A stretch of 64,000 nucleotides of DNA from Herbidospora solisilvae (GTDB lineage Bacteria > Actinomycetota > Actinomycetes > Streptosporangiales > Streptosporangiaceae), in assembly GCF_009901565.1 (NCBI RefSeq), contig NZ_WXEW01000004.1, forward strand, positions 372,001-436,000. The letters are read 5' to 3'. Shown piece after piece: positions 62,949-64,000 of the stretch (position 1 is its first letter; each line of letters starts with the position of its first letter). The notes beneath the pieces are model-generated. The model searched no databases. It was not told where the DNA came from and saw only the letters and a program-made list of their open reading frames with translations. Position numbers and translations under genes: made by a program.

Positions 62949-63617
62949 ATGAGCGCAGCCAAGACCGCGCGGGAGCGCGTGAGAGCCGAGATGGTCCGCG
63001 AGATCACCGACATCGCCCGCACCCACCTGGCCAGAGAGGGCGCGGCGGGGTTGTCGCTACGGGCGATCGCCCGGGAGATGGGCATGGCGTCGTCGGCGAT
63101 CCACCGCTACTTCCCGACCAAGGACGACCTGCTCACCGCCCTGATCATCGACGGCTACAACGCCCTGGGCGAGGCCGCCGAGGCGTCCCAGCACGACCAG
63201 GACCCCACGGCCCGCTGGCTGGCCCTCTGCCACGCCGTCCGAGACTTCGCGCTCGACCGCCCCCACGAGTACGCCCTGCTCTACGGCTCACCCGTACCCG
63301 GATACCGGGCGCCGGCCGACACCGTCGCCCCCGCCCTGCGGGCGACCCTCGTCTGCGGCCGGATCATCGCCGACGCCGACCCCGCCCCGCCCGACTCCAC
63401 CCCGCCGCCGGCCCTGCTCGGCCCCGACGTCGAGGCCCTCCGGCAGGTCATGCCCGGCGTCTCCGACGTCGCGGTCGCCCGCGCGGTCACCGCGTGGACG
63501 GCCCTGTTCGGCGCGGTCAGCTTCGAGTTGTTCGGCCAGTTCGACAACACGATCACGCACCGCCGCGAGTTCTTCGACCACGGCATGCGATCCCTCGCGA
63601 GATACCTCGGTTTGTAA
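62949..63617 (+). CDS. TetR/AcrR family transcriptional regulator
   Basis: 222 residues from ATG 62949, ribosome site GCGGAG immediately upstream. DNA-binding helices LAREGAAGLSLRAIAREMGM and IHRYFPTKDDLLTALI are typical. The C-terminal domain (TARWLALCHAVRDFALDRP, EYALLYGSPVPGY) is of the WHG type. It is divergent from the SRPBCC/SDR operon, and three palindromes with core GAGCA-N-TGCTC lie between, so it is likely autoregulated. Confidence 0.9.
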   Translation: MSAAKTARERVRAEMVREITDIARTHLAREGAAGLSLRAIAREMGMASSAIHRYFPTKDDLLTALIIDGYNALGEAAEASQHDQDPTARWLALCHAVRDFALDRPHEYALLYGSPVPGYRAPADTVAPALRATLVCGRIIADADPAPPDSTPPPALLGPDVEALRQVMPGVSDVAVARAVTAWTALFGAVSFELFGQFDNTITHRREFFDHGMRSLARYLGL

Positions 63618-63680
63618 CACCCCGTTCACGATAAGTGACAAAACCGGTGCGATAGTGGACAGCAGGATCCGCGAAAAAAC

Positions 63681-63710
63681 GGCGACATGCCCGCAAAACA
63701 GGGCATCGCC
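63681..63710. other. Hairpin in the leader of the Glu/Leu dehydrogenase gene
   Basis: GGCGACATGCCC and GGGCATCGCC pair across an 8-nt loop with a 2-nt bulge. It lies 75 bp before ATG 63785. No T-run follows, so it might be a regulatory structure or terminator. Confidence 0.35.
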
Positions 63711-63739
63711 GTGATCCACGTTCACGACAATGGTGGACA

Positions 63740-63761
63740 TCACCGTCAATGGCGACGGTGA
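63740..63761. promoter_or_regulatory. Inverted repeat before the Glu/Leu dehydrogenase gene
   Basis: TCACCGTC and GACGGTGA, a perfect 8-bp inverted repeat with 6-bp spacer, ending 23 bp before the ATG. Could be an operator or an RNA hairpin near the ribosome site. Confidence 0.45.
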
Positions 63762-63784
63762 TCGATCCGAGAGGCACCACCACT

Positions 63785-64000
63785 ATGACCGTCACGGACA
63801 TCCCGACAGCGCCGTCGGCCCCGCTGGCCTCCGCCCAGCACCACCTCGCCGAGGCCGCCCGCTTCCTCGCCCTCGACGAGGGCCTGCACCAGTTGCTCGC
63901 CACGCCCCGCCGGTCACTGACCGTCTCGGTCCCGGTCCGCCGCGAAGACGGCCGGATCGACGTGATCGAGGGCTACCGGGTCCAGCACAACCTGTCGCGC
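63785..64000 (+). CDS. Glu/Leu/Phe/Val dehydrogenase, N-terminal part (partial)
   Basis: 72 codons from ATG 63785 up to the right edge of the window. AGAGG lies 8-9 nt upstream. The N-terminal dimerisation region (AARFLALDEGLHQLLATPRR, SLTVSVPVRREDGRIDVIEG, YRVQHN) is that of the ELFV dehydrogenase family. It likely catalyses oxidative deamination of glutamate or a branched-chain amino acid. The catalytic Lys would be past the edge. Confidence 0.85.
   Translation, partial: MTVTDIPTAPSAPLASAQHHLAEAARFLALDEGLHQLLATPRRSLTVSVPVRREDGRIDVIEGYRVQHNLSR

Overview
The window is high-GC, gene-dense actinobacterial chromosome. A Zur-regulated zinc importer, an HrdB-type sigma factor, a SARP regulator, XRE-DUF5753/DUF397 and WYL regulators, UppS, a bacterial nitric oxide synthase and many GTG/TTG or leaderless starts point to Streptosporangiales or a close relative. 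That placement is inferred from gene content only. Most of the window is chromosomal housekeeping and regulatory genes; no insertion sequence, prophage or CRISPR array was seen.

Layout. 1-6.1 kb: the tail of a sugar ABC permease, a small minus-strand cluster of poorly known proteins with a decayed gene, then an aldehyde dehydrogenase/hydroxyacid dehydrogenase pair divergent from a DUF2264 gene, with a GntR-like palindrome between them. 6.1-11.1 kb: the most interesting block, three minus-strand genes each coupled by a TGATG overlap. They encode a VSR/DUF559-type nuclease protein, a small protein that looks like winged helices, and a 1063-residue protein carrying two separate ATPases (AAA-like plus HerA/FtsK-like). 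I read this as a candidate defence or DNA-processing system. 11.3-18.8 kb: secreted SGNH hydrolase, macrodomain protein, MerR-thioredoxin pair with a MerR-type promoter, methyltransferase, DUF4236, PgeF, a PLP deaminase-like enzyme, galactokinase and a WYL regulator. 18.8-23.2 kb: two alpha/beta hydrolases, an enoyl-CoA hydratase, nitric oxide synthase oxygenase and tRNA-Asn.

23.3-37.3 kb: YtxH-like protein, principal-type sigma factor, DNA primase, M23 lipoprotein, ferredoxin-type reductase, dGTPase, pyruvate phosphate dikinase, a secreted peptidase and glycyl-tRNA synthetase. Three DasR/GntR-like palindromes lie between the dikinase and the peptidase. 37.3-46.4 kb: znuA-znuC-znuB-zur behind a Zur box, a CGNR zinc finger protein, UppS, a repeat-rich membrane protein, RecO, and a CDP-alcohol phosphatidyltransferase with a DUF5941 partner.

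46.4-53.5 kb: two tandem hemerythrin proteins, a divergent SARP-AAA-TPR regulator and an MMPL transporter. Short repeats spaced exactly 11 bp, the arrangement SARPs bind, lie in front of both the hemerythrin pair and the transporter, so the block may be one regulon. 53.5-64 kb: XRE-DUF5753/DUF397 pair sharing a palindrome, ABC-2 exporter with a divergent TetR, Lrp-dimethylargininase-ornithine aminotransferase (arginine/methylarginine catabolism), PhoD-like phosphatase, an epimerase/SRPBCC pair with a divergent TetR and its palindromic operators, and the start of a Glu/Leu dehydrogenase.
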